Assembly (NCBI GenBank): GCA_018818595.1
Contig: JAHIRM010000005.1
Location: 62,001 to 126,000, forward strand
DNA: 64,000 nucleotides
From: Bacillota bacterium
GTDB lineage: Bacteria > Bacillota_I > Bacilli_A > Izemoplasmatales > Hujiaoplasmataceae
Direction of reading: 5' to 3'
The notes beneath the pieces are model-generated. The model was not told the origin of the DNA. It saw only the letters and a list, made by a program, of their open reading frames with translations, and searched no databases. Shown here one piece after another: positions 35,475 through 45,521 of this stretch (the first letter of the stretch is position 1; every line of letters starts with the position of its first letter). A program made the translations under genes and the position numbers.

Positions 35475-36824
35475 TTACTTGCCTAAACAAAATTTCGAAA
35501 ATAATAATGATATTAAATGATCGCTTGAATTATCACCCGTGATTTCTCCCAAAGTAGCCCAAGCGTGTTTTAAATCTATTTCCACCATATCGATTGGCAT
35601 TCTATTTTTTGAAGCAAATAAAGAATCTTCCATTGAAAGCAAGGTCTCTTGAAGTTTTGCTATATGTCTAACGTTGGATAAAACGGTTTCGTGATTCTCA
35701 AGAATAGCTTCATTTATGAATAAACTTTTAACTTCTTTGGCTAAATCTTCTAATCCAAAATTGTTTTTAGCAGAAATATTTAGAACTTTTTCACTTTCCA
35801 AATCAATTTTCTTTCCTAAATCGATCTTGTTTCCTACAAGAATTCTTGTTTTGTCTTTTGTTAAATCTAGAAGATTCATATCTAAGTCGGTAAGTGATTG
35901 ACTTTGATCTAGAACGAGAAGAATTAATTCGGCGTCTAAAATCGCGTTTTTCGCTTTTTCTACTCCGATTTTTTCGACAAAATCTGATGTTTCTCGTATT
36001 CCTGCGGTGTCGATTAATTTTAAAAGAATTCCGTTTAAATCGAGTTCAGCTTCGATTAAATCTCTAGTTGTTCCTGAAATTTCGGTCACGATTGCTTTTT
36101 CTTCTTTTAACAACGAGTTTAGCAAACTTGATTTTCCAACATTGGGTTTCCCAATAATAACGGTTTTAATGCCGTCTCTAATAATTTTACCAGTGTTTGC
36201 CTTTTCAAGAATGATTTTGATTTTATCGATTAAAAGAATGATTTTAGGAATAATAATTTCATCTGTCATAATTACGACATCGTCGTATTCTGGATAATCA
36301 ATATTGACTTCAATTTGAGCTACAATTTCCAAAATTTCATCTTGGAGTGAATGAATTAATTTGCTTAAATCTCCATTCAAAGCATTACCAGCAATTTGAA
36401 GTTGAGCTTTCGTTTTTGCATTAATAATGTCCATAATACTTTCCGCTTCAGCCAAATCAATTCTGCCATTTAAAAATGCTCGTTTTGTAAACTCTCCTCT
36501 TTCGGCCATGCGAGCGCCGTTTTTTATCAAAAGTTTAAGGATTTCATTTGCAATAAAATTGCCGCCATGGCAAGAAATTTCTGCCATGTTTTCTTTTGTA
36601 AAGGATTTTGGTTTTTTGAAGAGAGAAACCATTACTTCGTCAACAAGATCTTCTTTATCAATTAAATGACCATAAACCACAGAGTTTCCGGATTCTTCTA
36701 AAAGATTTTTTCCAACAAAAATCTTGTTCACAAGTTCTATTGCATCTTCTCCAGAAACACGAATAATGTTTAGAGCGCTTACTCCATTTGCGGTAGCTTT
36801 ACCGACGATTGTATCAAATATCAT
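35475..36824 (-). CDS. mnmE: tRNA modification GTPase MnmE
   Basis: MnmE, with MnmG, adds carboxymethylaminomethyl groups to wobble uridine 34 of tRNA. The 449-residue protein has the N-terminal tetrahydrofolate-binding domain (about 1-118) and a helical domain. The inserted G domain carries GKPNVGKSS, the switch segment TEISGTTRD, DTAGIRE and NKID. The C-terminal catalytic FCLGK ends the protein, usually FCIGK. In Bacillus mnmE lies upstream of dnaA next to mnmG and parAB; here it is 35 kb downstream but retains a parS at its end. Confidence 0.96.
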   Translation of the reverse strand: MIFDTIVGKATANGVSALNIIRVSGEDAIELVNKIFVGKNLLEESGNSVVYGHLIDKEDLVDEVMVSLFKKPKSFTKENMAEISCHGGNFIANEILKLLIKNGARMAERGEFTKRAFLNGRIDLAEAESIMDIINAKTKAQLQIAGNALNGDLSKLIHSLQDEILEIVAQIEVNIDYPEYDDVVIMTDEIIIPKIILLIDKIKIILEKANTGKIIRDGIKTVIIGKPNVGKSSLLNSLLKEEKAIVTEISGTTRDLIEAELDLNGILLKLIDTAGIRETSDFVEKIGVEKAKNAILDAELILLVLDQSQSLTDLDMNLLDLTKDKTRILVGNKIDLGKKIDLESEKVLNISAKNNFGLEDLAKEVKSLFINEAILENHETVLSNVRHIAKLQETLLSMEDSLFASKNRMPIDMVEIDLKHAWATLGEITGDNSSDHLISLLFSKFCLGK

Positions 36825-36890
36825 AATATCACCATAAATATTTTACCATAAATCATTGAAAATATTGTATAATACTTTTAGGTGATATGA

Positions 36891-37358
36891 ATGAAACAAT
36901 ATAAAAAACCGCTTAAATTTTATCTTATGATTTTTGCATTTTCTTCAATTCTTATTTTGGGGTATACTATTTATATGGTTGTTAAAGAAGGAAGAGCCTT
37001 GTCTGAACTATACAGTTTGTGGGGATTGCCCTTTTTTGTAACAATAATATATTATGGTGGAGATAATTTGCTCCAAAAGATTACAAATAGAAAGAAGAAA
37101 ATTGATTATGAAGCGTTATTTCTCGATGAAATAGGGCAACGAATGAGAGAATCAAAACAATTTTTAATCGAAGAATTTCGAAAATTACAAAACAGTACTA
37201 AATTTCAAGAAAGCCTAAGAATTGCTTATCTTATCCATCAAAACGGAGAAACGGAACAGCTTACAATAAGCAAATTAGAAAAACGTTTTAATGATAGAAC
37301 GCTTGAGGCCAGAGCAATGAGTTTTGTTATAAAATATTTACAAGAAAAAATTGAATAG
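36891..37358 (+). CDS. membrane protein of unknown function upstream of dnaX
   Basis: This 155-residue protein has two N-terminal membrane helices (about 10-30 and 42-58) and a cytoplasmic, charged, helical C-terminal part (about 65-155). The tail contains EALFLDEIGQRMRESKQFLIEEF. I recognise no family. A TATAAT lies about 20 bases before the ATG, and GGTGATATGA provides a modest ribosome site. The base composition matches its neighbours. Confidence 0.6.
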   Translation: MKQYKKPLKFYLMIFAFSSILILGYTIYMVVKEGRALSELYSLWGLPFFVTIIYYGGDNLLQKITNRKKKIDYEALFLDEIGQRMRESKQFLIEEFRKLQNSTKFQESLRIAYLIHQNGETEQLTISKLEKRFNDRTLEARAMSFVIKYLQEKIE

Positions 37359-37396
37359 ATATTGAAAAAGCCATATGAAAAGGGACTGAAATCGAG

Positions 37397-37402
37397 TATA
37401 AT
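37397..37402 (+). promoter_or_regulatory. -10 element upstream of dnaX
   Basis: TATAAT lies 150 bases before dnaX; the -35 region is weak. The remainder of the 194-base gap is A-rich without a recognisable gene or RNA. Confidence 0.45.
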
Positions 37403-37552
37403 ATAAGAGTAGCTTTCGGTTAAAAAAAATAGATTTAGACACAAAATTTTATCTTATATAAGATGATTTAATACCTTTAAAAAAAGACAATATAAATAAT
37501 CAATAACAACGAATAAAGCAGTGAAAATATTACTTAAGAAAGGCGATGAACT

Positions 37553-39364
37553 ATGAGCTATCGTGCACTATATCGGACGTATCGTCCTATAGATTTTAAT
37601 GAAGTAGCAGGACAAAAACACATTACTACTACTTTGCAAAATGCTTTAAAAAACGGAAAAGTCCAACATGCCTATTTGTTTAGCGGTCCAAGAGGAACTG
37701 GAAAAACATCGATTGCAAAGATTTTCGCCAAAGCAATTAATTGTGAATTAGCACCAGTTGCAAATCCTTGTAATATTTGTGAAAATTGCAAAGGGATTCA
37801 AGATGGGTCAATTAACGATGTAATCGAAATTGATGCAGCGAGCAATAATGGGGTAGATGAAATTAGAGAAATTCGCGATAAAGTGAAATACTTGCCGGGA
37901 TATGTGAAATTTAAAGTATATATCATTGATGAAGTTCACATGCTTTCTACGGGGGCTTTTAATGCATTGCTTAAAACGCTTGAAGAACCACCTGCGCATG
38001 TAATCTTTGTTTTGTGTACCACCGAACCACAAAAGATACCTTTAACCATACATTCTAGGTGTCAACGCTTTGATTTTAAAGCCATTACTCCTTCAGAAAT
38101 TATAGGAAAATTAAATGAAATTATCCAAAAAGAAAATATAAAAATCGATTCAAATGCAGTGGAACAAATTGCAATTTATGCTGAAGGTGGATTAAGAGAT
38201 GCTATTGGGCTTTTGGATCAAGTAAACTCTTTTAGTCCAGAAGGAATTATCTTAGATGATGTGAATCAAATTTGTGGAGCTGTCTCTTTTCAAAAACAAA
38301 TTGAAATAGTCGATGCTATCATGGAGATGAATTCAACTAAAGCGATTGAAGCAATGGATCAACTGATAATTGAAGGCAAAGAAATTCAAAAAATAGCGTT
38401 GAATTTACTCGAATTTTTCAGAGACACTTTAATGCTTAAAAATGTTGGAGCAACAGAAAATACTAGTAATCTATTTAAAAACGAACAATTTATTCAACTT
38501 TCAAAAACGATGAGTAATCGAAGAATATTCTTTTACATTGATATTTTAAATAAAGCCTTGAGTGAAATTAAATGGAGCAACAATCCAAAATTATTTCTAG
38601 AATTAGCTATAATTAAAATGACGGATACGGAACCAACAAGCGATGCCAAACTCATGGACGCAGTCGAAAAATTGGAACATAGAATGACAGACCTTGAAAC
38701 AAGAGAACCCATTATTCTTCAACCCGAAATTTTAATTGAAGAAGAGGATCCTTTTGAATCTTTAGATGTAAAAGAAGAAACGAAAGACGAAGAGAAAGAA
38801 AAAACCGCTGAATCAGAGCCAGAAACCATAAAAATCCAAAAGGAATTATGTGAAGATATTTCTAATACATACAAAATAGAGTTTGTTGAAGACGTTCTTA
38901 ATAATGGAGATAGAGAGGATAAAATTCATTTAATAAACAACTGGAATTTGCTTACTCAAAACAATCCTTCAGGAATTCATTCTCAATATGCTTCTGTTTT
39001 TGAAGGCGGAACGTTAGTCGCAAGTTCATATGATAAAATTATTGTGACTTATTCAAGCGCGGGGCCATGCAATAGACTGATGAAACCATCTGTCAAAAAA
39101 ACGGTAAAAGAAGTTTTGGAAAAGGCATTTAATCGAACATTGGATTATATCGCGTTACCAGAAGACGTTTTCCAAACAATTTCAGATGAATTTGCATTGC
39201 TTTGGCGCCAAGGGAAAAGGCATATTAAATTATCTAAAATTGTTTGCCAAGATTTAAGAGATGTTTCTATAGAACTTGCAGTTGAAGTTGAAACCGAAAA
39301 AGAAAAAAAAGTAATAGCGGATGCGATAGATTTATTTGGAGATATTGTGACAATAAAAAAATAG
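37553..39364 (+). CDS. dnaX: DNA polymerase III gamma/tau subunit
   Basis: DnaX is the clamp-loader ATPase that joins polymerase, clamp loader and helicase. It has 603 residues. The AAA+ domain starts YRTYRPIDFNEVAGQ. It contains Walker A GPRGTGKTS, a zinc-binding Cys set (NCELAPVANPCNICENC), Walker B with VYIIDEVHML, and the sensor CTTEPQKIP. Residues about 390-430 form an acidic linker, and the C-terminal tau domain follows. It heads dnaX-ebfC-recR, an arrangement conserved across many bacteria. Confidence 0.96.
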   Translation: MSYRALYRTYRPIDFNEVAGQKHITTTLQNALKNGKVQHAYLFSGPRGTGKTSIAKIFAKAINCELAPVANPCNICENCKGIQDGSINDVIEIDAASNNGVDEIREIRDKVKYLPGYVKFKVYIIDEVHMLSTGAFNALLKTLEEPPAHVIFVLCTTEPQKIPLTIHSRCQRFDFKAITPSEIIGKLNEIIQKENIKIDSNAVEQIAIYAEGGLRDAIGLLDQVNSFSPEGIILDDVNQICGAVSFQKQIEIVDAIMEMNSTKAIEAMDQLIIEGKEIQKIALNLLEFFRDTLMLKNVGATENTSNLFKNEQFIQLSKTMSNRRIFFYIDILNKALSEIKWSNNPKLFLELAIIKMTDTEPTSDAKLMDAVEKLEHRMTDLETREPIILQPEILIEEEDPFESLDVKEETKDEEKEKTAESEPETIKIQKELCEDISNTYKIEFVEDVLNNGDREDKIHLINNWNLLTQNNPSGIHSQYASVFEGGTLVASSYDKIIVTYSSAGPCNRLMKPSVKKTVKEVLEKAFNRTLDYIALPEDVFQTISDEFALLWRQGKRHIKLSKIVCQDLRDVSIELAVEVETEKEKKVIADAIDLFGDIVTIKK

Positions 39365-39383
39365 TGGATAGGAGTGAGAATAT

Positions 39384-39692
39384 ATGATAAATCCACAAAT
39401 GATTAAAAAAATTCAAAAAATGCAAGAGGATTTAAAAAAAGCGCAAAGTGAAATAAATGCGTCTACATTTTATGGACAAGCAGGAGGATCCGTTGTTAAA
39501 GTTGCTGTTAAGGGCACAAAAGAAGTCGTATCCATCGAAATAAAGAAAGATGAAATTGATTTATCCGATATTGAGATGCTTCAAGACCTCTTAGTTGTTG
39601 CATTAAATGATGCATTTAAAAAAGTAGATAAAGAATTAGAAGAAACCCTTGGAACGGTAACACAAGGAATGAAAATGCCGGGGATGTTCTAA
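39384..39692 (+). CDS. ebfC: nucleoid-associated protein, YbaB/EbfC family
   Basis: This is a 102-residue dimeric DNA-binding protein. It has the family pattern of an N-terminal helix (MIKKIQKMQEDLKKAQ), a central beta sheet (VVKVAVKGTKEVVSIEI), a C-terminal helix and the Met/Gly-rich end MKMPGMF. It is located between dnaX and recR, the classic position. Its stop overlaps the recR start as TAATG. Confidence 0.95.
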   Translation: MINPQMIKKIQKMQEDLKKAQSEINASTFYGQAGGSVVKVAVKGTKEVVSIEIKKDEIDLSDIEMLQDLLVVALNDAFKKVDKELEETLGTVTQGMKMPGMF

Positions 39693-40291
39693 TGCATTTT
39701 CCAAAGGTGTTAGAAGATTTAGTAACTGAATTTATGAAATTTCCAGGTATTGGCAGAAAAACAGCAGAACGATATGCACTTTTTACTATCAATCAATTAG
39801 ATAAAGAATCAGCAGAACAATTTTCAAAAGCTATATTGGATGTAAAAAACAAAATTTTTACTTGTTCTGTGTGCGGTCATTTGACTGATGTCGATCCTTG
39901 TGAAATCTGTAAAGATTCTAATCGAGACTTAAGCAAAATGATGGTAGTTGAATCTGCAAAAGACGTATTTACCATTGAAAAATCAGGGTATTTTAATGGG
40001 CATTATCACGTGTTAAACGGAGCGATTTCACCTATGAACGGAATAGGCCCTGATGAGCTTAATTTGCCCAAACTTTGGAATCGAATTCAAAACGAAACTG
40101 TGAAGGAATTAATTATTGCAACTTCTGGGACACAAGAAGGAGAAGCAACGGCTATGTACATCAATCGAGTTTTAAAAAATATGGATATTTTAGTGACAAG
40201 AATTGGATATGGAGTTCCTGTAGGCTCTAATTTAGAATATGCGGATGATATGACTTTATCTAAGGCAATAGAAAATAGAAGGAAGTTTTAA
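39692..40291 (+). CDS. recR: recombination mediator RecR
   Basis: RecR works with RecO/RecF to load RecA at gapped DNA. At 199 residues it has the family length. It has an N-terminal helix-hairpin-helix (PGIGRKTAERYA), a zinc finger (CSVCGHLTDVDPCEIC), a Toprim domain starting MMVVESAKDVF, and the C-terminal Walker-like part. It is coupled to ebfC by a one-base overlap. Confidence 0.96.
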   Translation: MHFPKVLEDLVTEFMKFPGIGRKTAERYALFTINQLDKESAEQFSKAILDVKNKIFTCSVCGHLTDVDPCEICKDSNRDLSKMMVVESAKDVFTIEKSGYFNGHYHVLNGAISPMNGIGPDELNLPKLWNRIQNETVKELIIATSGTQEGEATAMYINRVLKNMDILVTRIGYGVPVGSNLEYADDMTLSKAIENRRKF

Positions 40292-40330
40292 AATTAGATA
40301 AATTCTTCTTTAAGTTTTCAAATATTATGC

Positions 40331-40336
40331 TATAAT
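40331..40336 (+). promoter_or_regulatory. -10 element upstream of small membrane protein
   Basis: A TATAAT lies 44 bases before the GTG start; no clear -35. Confidence 0.45.
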
Positions 40337-40379
40337 AATAGTACGTAGAAATTAATTTCAAAGAATAGGGGTGAAAGAT

Positions 40380-40697
40380 GTGTCAATCTTTCAAAATAAT
40401 CTGTTTTTAGCAATTATGGATCAAGTAAACGAATTTTTACAAGAATACTTAGATTACATTTTTAACTTTTTAGCAGATCTACCTGTATGGGCTCAAGGAG
40501 CAATCTTTCTTGGCTTAGGACTTTTTGCTATAGTGGGGTTATTCGTATTTTTTAAAAAATTTGTGAAATTATTTATTGGACTTGCAATCTTGGGCGTGAT
40601 TGTTTATTTGGTTTGGGATAATACGACGATTATACAAGATTTGTTAGGTAGCGTAACCGGAGGAAGCATCATCAGCATTAAAGCATTTATGCAATAA
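40380..40697 (+). CDS. small membrane protein of unknown function
   Basis: This 105-residue protein has two adjacent membrane helices (about 32-52 and 56-75). It starts from GTG, chosen because GGGGTG lies seven bases upstream; an in-frame GTG three codons earlier overlaps that site. I recognise no family. An imperfect hairpin with T-run follows at about 40701-40742. It is separated from the following ABC operon by its own terminator. Confidence 0.55.
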   Translation: MSIFQNNLFLAIMDQVNEFLQEYLDYIFNFLADLPVWAQGAIFLGLGLFAIVGLFVFFKKFVKLFIGLAILGVIVYLVWDNTTIIQDLLGSVTGGSIISIKAFMQ

Positions 40698-40700
40698 ATG

Positions 40701-40742
40701 AGGATATTACCTTTTCAAATAAAGGTACCTCTTTTTTTTTCC
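40701..40742 (+). terminator. terminator before the ABC operon
   Basis: An inner stem ACCTTT/AAAGGT with outer GAGG/CCTC pairs around an internal bulge is followed by nine T. Confidence 0.7.
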
Positions 40743-40871
40743 ACTTTTTTTTAGAAAAATCAGGGGTTATTGGCATAATCTTTTCAAAAGTATATATATT
40801 TATATATATAACTTAGCTTAGAAATATGTTATAATTACATAAAGAGTAAAAATTGATAGGAGACAGAAATT

Positions 40872-41951
40872 ATGGAAATTAGAATGGCAAACTTAACCAA
40901 AATTTTTACTAGCAAGAACAAAAAAGAGGTTCGAGCGGTAGATCACGTTGATTTGACAATCCCATCTGGAAAATTAATTGGGTTATTAGGACCTTCAGGG
41001 TGCGGCAAATCAACTACCTTATATTTAATTGCTGGATTATTAAAACAAAATGAAGGGCAAATCTACTTTGCTGAAGATGAAGTATCAGATACTCCTCCCG
41101 AAAAAAGAGGAATTGGGTTAGTATTTCAAAATTATGCACTGTACCCTCATATGACTGTAAGAGAAAATATTTTATTTCCTCTTCAAAATTTAAAGGTTGA
41201 TAAAGAAGAGGCCAAACAAAGAACGATGGAGATGGCTGAATTAGTTGGATTACAAGAGATGCTTGATCGTAAGCCAAAAGAATTATCTGGTGGTCAACAA
41301 CAACGTGTTGCAATCGCAAGAGCACTAGTAAAAAAACCAAGAGTATTATTGCTTGATGAGCCATTATCTAATTTAGATGCAAGACTTCGTCTTCAAACTA
41401 GAGAAGAAATTAAACGTATTCAAAGAGAAACTAAAATTACTACCGTATTTGTTACCCATGATCAAGAAGAAGCAATGTCAATATCAGACGAAATAGTCGT
41501 TATGAAAGATGGAGTTATTCAACAAATGGGAGAACCACAATTCGTTTATGATTTTCCAAAAAATTTATTTGTTGCTAAATTTTTAGGAAATCCACAAATC
41601 AATGTGTTTGATGGAGAAATCGTAAACAAACAAGTTCTTATCAATAATATGGTTATTGGCACATCAAAATTAGCTGACCAAAAAGTTTTTATAGGCATTC
41701 GCCCAGAAGGATTTTTAGTTGATAAGAAAAAAGAAAGTCCATTCAATTTTGAAATCGATTTAATTGAAACCATTGGTCGTGATACGACACTTATTATTGA
41801 AATCCCCGGAAACGAAGGCGGTCTTTTAGACAAAAATACATTTAAGGCAATTGTAGATGCAGAACACAAAATTACCTTAGGACAAAAAGTTCACTTTAAT
41901 ATTAAACCAGAAAAAATGCATCTTTTTGATTTGTCAGGGAAAGTGCTTTAA
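40872..41951 (+). CDS. ABC importer ATP-binding protein, carbohydrate (MsmX/UgpC) type
   Basis: This is a 359-residue ATPase subunit. It has Walker A GPSGCGKST, Q-loop LVFQNYALYPH, signature LSGGQQQR, Walker B VLLLDEPLSNLD and H-loop VTHDQEEA. A C-terminal regulatory TOBE-like domain spans about 240-359. By family it would energise a CUT1-class importer of oligosaccharides, glycerol phosphates or similar. It begins a string with two permeases and a binding lipoprotein. A TATAAT lies about 40 bases upstream, and an alternating T/A tract sits at about 40790-40812. The true substrate is uncertain, because the genes that follow are nucleases rather than glycosidases. Confidence 0.93.
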   Translation: MEIRMANLTKIFTSKNKKEVRAVDHVDLTIPSGKLIGLLGPSGCGKSTTLYLIAGLLKQNEGQIYFAEDEVSDTPPEKRGIGLVFQNYALYPHMTVRENILFPLQNLKVDKEEAKQRTMEMAELVGLQEMLDRKPKELSGGQQQRVAIARALVKKPRVLLLDEPLSNLDARLRLQTREEIKRIQRETKITTVFVTHDQEEAMSISDEIVVMKDGVIQQMGEPQFVYDFPKNLFVAKFLGNPQINVFDGEIVNKQVLINNMVIGTSKLADQKVFIGIRPEGFLVDKKKESPFNFEIDLIETIGRDTTLIIEIPGNEGGLLDKNTFKAIVDAEHKITLGQKVHFNIKPEKMHLFDLSGKVL

Positions 41952-41957
41952 TTACAT

Positions 41958-42869
41958 ATGGAAACAAAAAACAATTTAAAAGCGTGGCTATATTTAGCCC
42001 CTCTATTAATATTAATGGGAGTATTTATTTTTTATCCATTAATTAACGCCTTTATCATTTCCGTCTATGAAAATTATGAGCCATTGGCAAACAATGGTGT
42101 TGGACAAGCAACGGGATTTACTCTATTAAACTTTGTTAAAATAATAAATGACCAATTATTTTGGCAAGCATTAAAAAACACGTTTGTAATTGCTTTTATT
42201 TCAGTGCCTATATCAATCATTTTGTCGCTTGTGATTTCGGTTGCATTGAAATCTATTCCAAAATTAACAGGATTTTTTCAAACAATATTTTTCTTACCTT
42301 ATGTGACGAATGCCATTGCAATTGGTATGGCATTTGCCTTTATGTTTCATACGAATTACGGGTTATTTAATTACATATTAACAATTTTTGGATTAGATCC
42401 TATAAACTGGATTGGAGGAACCTCCTCCTGGTTTGCTCAAATGAGTGCTTTATTAATTTTTACCATTTGGAGCGGACTTGCTTTTAAAATTTTAGTGTTT
42501 ACGAGTGGACTACAAAATATAGATAAACAATATTATGATGCTGCAAAAATTGATTCCGCATCGAAATGGACTGTATTTAAACGAATTACTGTTCCGCTTC
42601 TATCTCCGCTGATTTTATACATTTCAATTACAGCGATGATTGGCGCATTAAAGGCCTATAATTCTGTTATTGGTCTATTTGGAGACAGATTAGGGGCAAC
42701 ACCATATTCAATGATAACAATTGTTGCCTTTGTATATCGTTACCGTTCAAGTTATACTGACCCTGGGTATATCAGTTATGCCGCAGCCTCAGCAATTATT
42801 CTATTTGTGATTACAGTTATTTTCTCCTTAATTCAAGGGGCAATAAGTCGCAAAAGAGTACATTATTAG
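41958..42869 (+). CDS. ABC importer permease, MalF type
   Basis: This is a 303-residue permease with six predicted helices. The ATPase-docking EAA-like loop is YYDAAKIDSASKWTVFKRIT. The LFGDRLGATPYSMITIV segment is typical of CUT1 membrane subunits. It starts six bases after the ATPase gene and pairs with the next permease. Confidence 0.92.
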   Translation: METKNNLKAWLYLAPLLILMGVFIFYPLINAFIISVYENYEPLANNGVGQATGFTLLNFVKIINDQLFWQALKNTFVIAFISVPISIILSLVISVALKSIPKLTGFFQTIFFLPYVTNAIAIGMAFAFMFHTNYGLFNYILTIFGLDPINWIGGTSSWFAQMSALLIFTIWSGLAFKILVFTSGLQNIDKQYYDAAKIDSASKWTVFKRITVPLLSPLILYISITAMIGALKAYNSVIGLFGDRLGATPYSMITIVAFVYRYRSSYTDPGYISYAAASAIILFVITVIFSLIQGAISRKRVHY

Positions 42870-42881
42870 GAGGTGATGACG

Positions 42882-43817
42882 ATGGCAGATATTTTTGTTG
42901 AAAACGAAAAAGCGTATAAACGCAAAAAAATTATTTCTAATGTTGTTACATATTCCTTTCTTGTTTTTGTTTCGATTGCTATTTTGATTCCGTTTTATTG
43001 GATGATTCTTACCTCTTTAAAAAATCAAGTTGAAATTGAACAATTACCACCAATACTAGCAATGGCCCCAGGAGACTGGAAAATTGCAAATTATACGGAC
43101 CTATTTACATCGATTGTTCCAAGCGGTCCTAGAGAAGGGGAGCCATTATTTCCATTTTTCACTTATATGGGAAACACGATTCTTGTATCCTTATTAACTA
43201 CGGTTGGAACAGTGACGACTACAGTTCTTGCAGCTTTTGCTTTTGCAAGGCTTCATTTTAAAGGAAGGAACACCTTGTTTGCTATTTTGCTTGCAACGAT
43301 GATGGTTCCAGGCGAAATTTTTATTCTTACAAATTTTTTAACCATCAATAAATTTGGATGGTATGATATTTTGACCCAATCTTATTCGGACGCAATATTA
43401 GCGATGACAATTCCGTTTATGGTGAGTGTTTTCTATATATTCTATTTACGACAAACATTCAAACAAATTCCAAACGAATTATATTACGCCGCAAAAGTGG
43501 ACGGAACATCAGATTTTAAATACTTAACAAAAATTATGATTCCAATTGCTTTACCAACCATTGTTACAATTATTATTTTAAATTCAATGGGTGCATGGAG
43601 TGCTTATATTTGGCCAGCGATGGTTACTGCAAGTGATAAATATAAGTTAGTAAGTAATGGGCTTCGTGGAGCGTTTACGGATACTTCAACAGGACGAACC
43701 GATTATGGACAACAAATGGCAGCAGCAGCGCTTGTTACTTTACCGTTATTAATTGTATTCTTTACTTTTAGAAAACAAATTATGCGTGGAGTATCAAGAA
43801 GTGGTATAAAAGGATAA
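42882..43817 (+). CDS. ABC importer permease, MalG type
   Basis: This 311-residue permease has six helices and the EAA-like loop YYAAKVDGTSDFKYLTKIM. ATG 42882 is chosen because TAGGAGGTGA is spaced for it; the GTG at 42873 lies inside that site. It completes the transmembrane pair of the importer. Confidence 0.92.
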   Translation: MADIFVENEKAYKRKKIISNVVTYSFLVFVSIAILIPFYWMILTSLKNQVEIEQLPPILAMAPGDWKIANYTDLFTSIVPSGPREGEPLFPFFTYMGNTILVSLLTTVGTVTTTVLAAFAFARLHFKGRNTLFAILLATMMVPGEIFILTNFLTINKFGWYDILTQSYSDAILAMTIPFMVSVFYIFYLRQTFKQIPNELYYAAKVDGTSDFKYLTKIMIPIALPTIVTIIILNSMGAWSAYIWPAMVTASDKYKLVSNGLRGAFTDTSTGRTDYGQQMAAAALVTLPLLIVFFTFRKQIMRGVSRSGIKG

Positions 43818-43874
43818 ACCCATTATTATGGTTTATACATATAATGAACAGATTAAATAATATAGGAGGAAAAA

Positions 43875-45503
43875 ATGAAAAAAATTCTTTTTAGTTTACT
43901 AACCGCATTACTTGTAGTTGGATTTTTGGGTTGTGTTCCTGTTGGATCGACAACCACAACAACAACTGCAACGGAGCAAATTTTAGAAGAATTACCTAGC
44001 GATGAAGTAGAAATAACTTTCTGGCATATTTATGGCGAAGGTAAATCTGCATTACTTGATGCAATGATTGCTGAATTCGAAGCAATGTATCCAAACGTTA
44101 CGATTGTTTCAACATCACAATCGGATTACAACACATTAAGAGAAAAAATCAACTTAGGAATCTCGGTTGAACAAGTTCCTACAATGGCTTTAGGATATCC
44201 TGACCATTTTGCTGGATATATTACAGCGGGAGCGGTAGTATCATTAGATCAATTCATCGAGAGCACTAAAGTTTATGAAGTTACGGATTCTTCATCTTCG
44301 ATTTTTGGAGAAACGGTTTCAACTGCAATTGATTTATCTGATTATTTGCCAACCTATTTAGCAGAAAATAATCAATATCAAGGCGGATATTATTATTCGT
44401 TACCTTTTTCAAAATCAACTGAAACAATGGCTGTAAACCGTGACGTTTTAAAACATCACATTACTGAAATTAGAGCAGCTGGAATTACAATTTCTGACGA
44501 AGGGTTCTTGCCTCACGATACGCCACTTAGTTATACTGAATTAGCTCTTTTACAAGATATTATCGTCGATACTTCGGGAGCAAATGCAACTGAAATGCAA
44601 TGCGAGTATCTGTTAAACTTTGATTCCTCTGGGAACTTATTTATCAATATGAGTCGTCAATGGAATGCTGGTTATACTAATTTAGCTGGAGAGATTTTAA
44701 TCGATAACGATACAACAAGAAATATGTTAGATTATTTAGACGCTATGTTCCAAAGCAATTTATTAGTTTTACCAATTAATTGGGATCAAACTTATGGGTC
44801 TTATAACTTTATTTATGGTGATGTATGTATGACTGTTGGCTCAACCGCAGGAGTTTCTTATAACATCCCAAGTACTGCTTATGAATTATCATCTATGAAA
44901 CTTGGAATTTTTAAAGTAGATTTTCAACAAATTCCTCAATTTGTTGAAAACGAAGATGATGAATTTACGGTTTCAGTAAATGACGCAGATGTTACAATAA
45001 ATGGATCACTTTCTGCAGTTCAACAAGGACCTAATGTTGGAATCTTCTCAAAAGCAACAAGTGCACAAAAACTTTACGCAATGTTGTTAATTAAATTTTT
45101 AACAAATACTGATAATACAGCAAGATGGGCTATGGATACTGGATATCTTCCTGTTCGTCTATCAACATACGCGAGTATTAATCCAATTGAATTAACAAGT
45201 ACTTTTTCTGCAACTTATACCGAATTCTTAGCAATCGCTCAAGATTATTGGGCAGCAGATGCGGATGTTGATTGGGTATTAACCGATGAAAGATGGGATT
45301 ATTTATATTCATCAATGGTCGCAAATGTTGCAAGGTATCAAACAGAATACTTCCAATATGACCCAGCTTTTGCAGCGGCATCAAGTAGTGCCGGTTCAGC
45401 GACAGCTCGTGTTGAAGCGGGATATTGCTTGGAAAATATTTATACATTAAATAAATCACCAGAAGAAGCATTAAGTTTTATGATTAATCAATTAAGCTGG
45501 TAA
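43875..45503 (+). CDS. ABC importer solute-binding lipoprotein
   Basis: This is a family 1 extracellular binding protein of 542 residues. The signal peptide ends in lipobox FLGC (Cys20), followed by a Thr-rich tether. The mature part opens with VEITFWHIYGEGKSALLDAM, the usual binding-protein start. It is longer than typical sugar-binding proteins of about 420 residues. It delivers the ligand to the two permeases upstream. The ligand is not evident from sequence. A GGAGG site precedes the start. Confidence 0.92.
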   Translation: MKKILFSLLTALLVVGFLGCVPVGSTTTTTTATEQILEELPSDEVEITFWHIYGEGKSALLDAMIAEFEAMYPNVTIVSTSQSDYNTLREKINLGISVEQVPTMALGYPDHFAGYITAGAVVSLDQFIESTKVYEVTDSSSSIFGETVSTAIDLSDYLPTYLAENNQYQGGYYYSLPFSKSTETMAVNRDVLKHHITEIRAAGITISDEGFLPHDTPLSYTELALLQDIIVDTSGANATEMQCEYLLNFDSSGNLFINMSRQWNAGYTNLAGEILIDNDTTRNMLDYLDAMFQSNLLVLPINWDQTYGSYNFIYGDVCMTVGSTAGVSYNIPSTAYELSSMKLGIFKVDFQQIPQFVENEDDEFTVSVNDADVTINGSLSAVQQGPNVGIFSKATSAQKLYAMLLIKFLTNTDNTARWAMDTGYLPVRLSTYASINPIELTSTFSATYTEFLAIAQDYWAADADVDWVLTDERWDYLYSSMVANVARYQTEYFQYDPAFAAASSSAGSATARVEAGYCLENIYTLNKSPEEALSFMINQLSW

Positions 45504-45521
45504 GAAAAAGGACTGAATTAA

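Noticed and set aside
37359-37552. Possible SRP RNA gene ahead of dnaX, as in Bacillus
   Set aside because: The gap lacks the conserved GGTGCTG/GGAAGCAGC-type helix 8 sequences and has no strong hairpin, so no RNA gene is called.
39998-40016. Second parS-like site in recR (core CACGTG)
   Set aside because: Only the central CACGTG matches; the flanking arms differ from the consensus at several positions. The same holds for the CACGTG near 34764.
40785-40815. Alternating T/A tract upstream of the ABC operon as a microsatellite switch
   Set aside because: The tract is short and imperfect, and similar A/T runs are common in this low-GC sequence; no evidence of phase variation.
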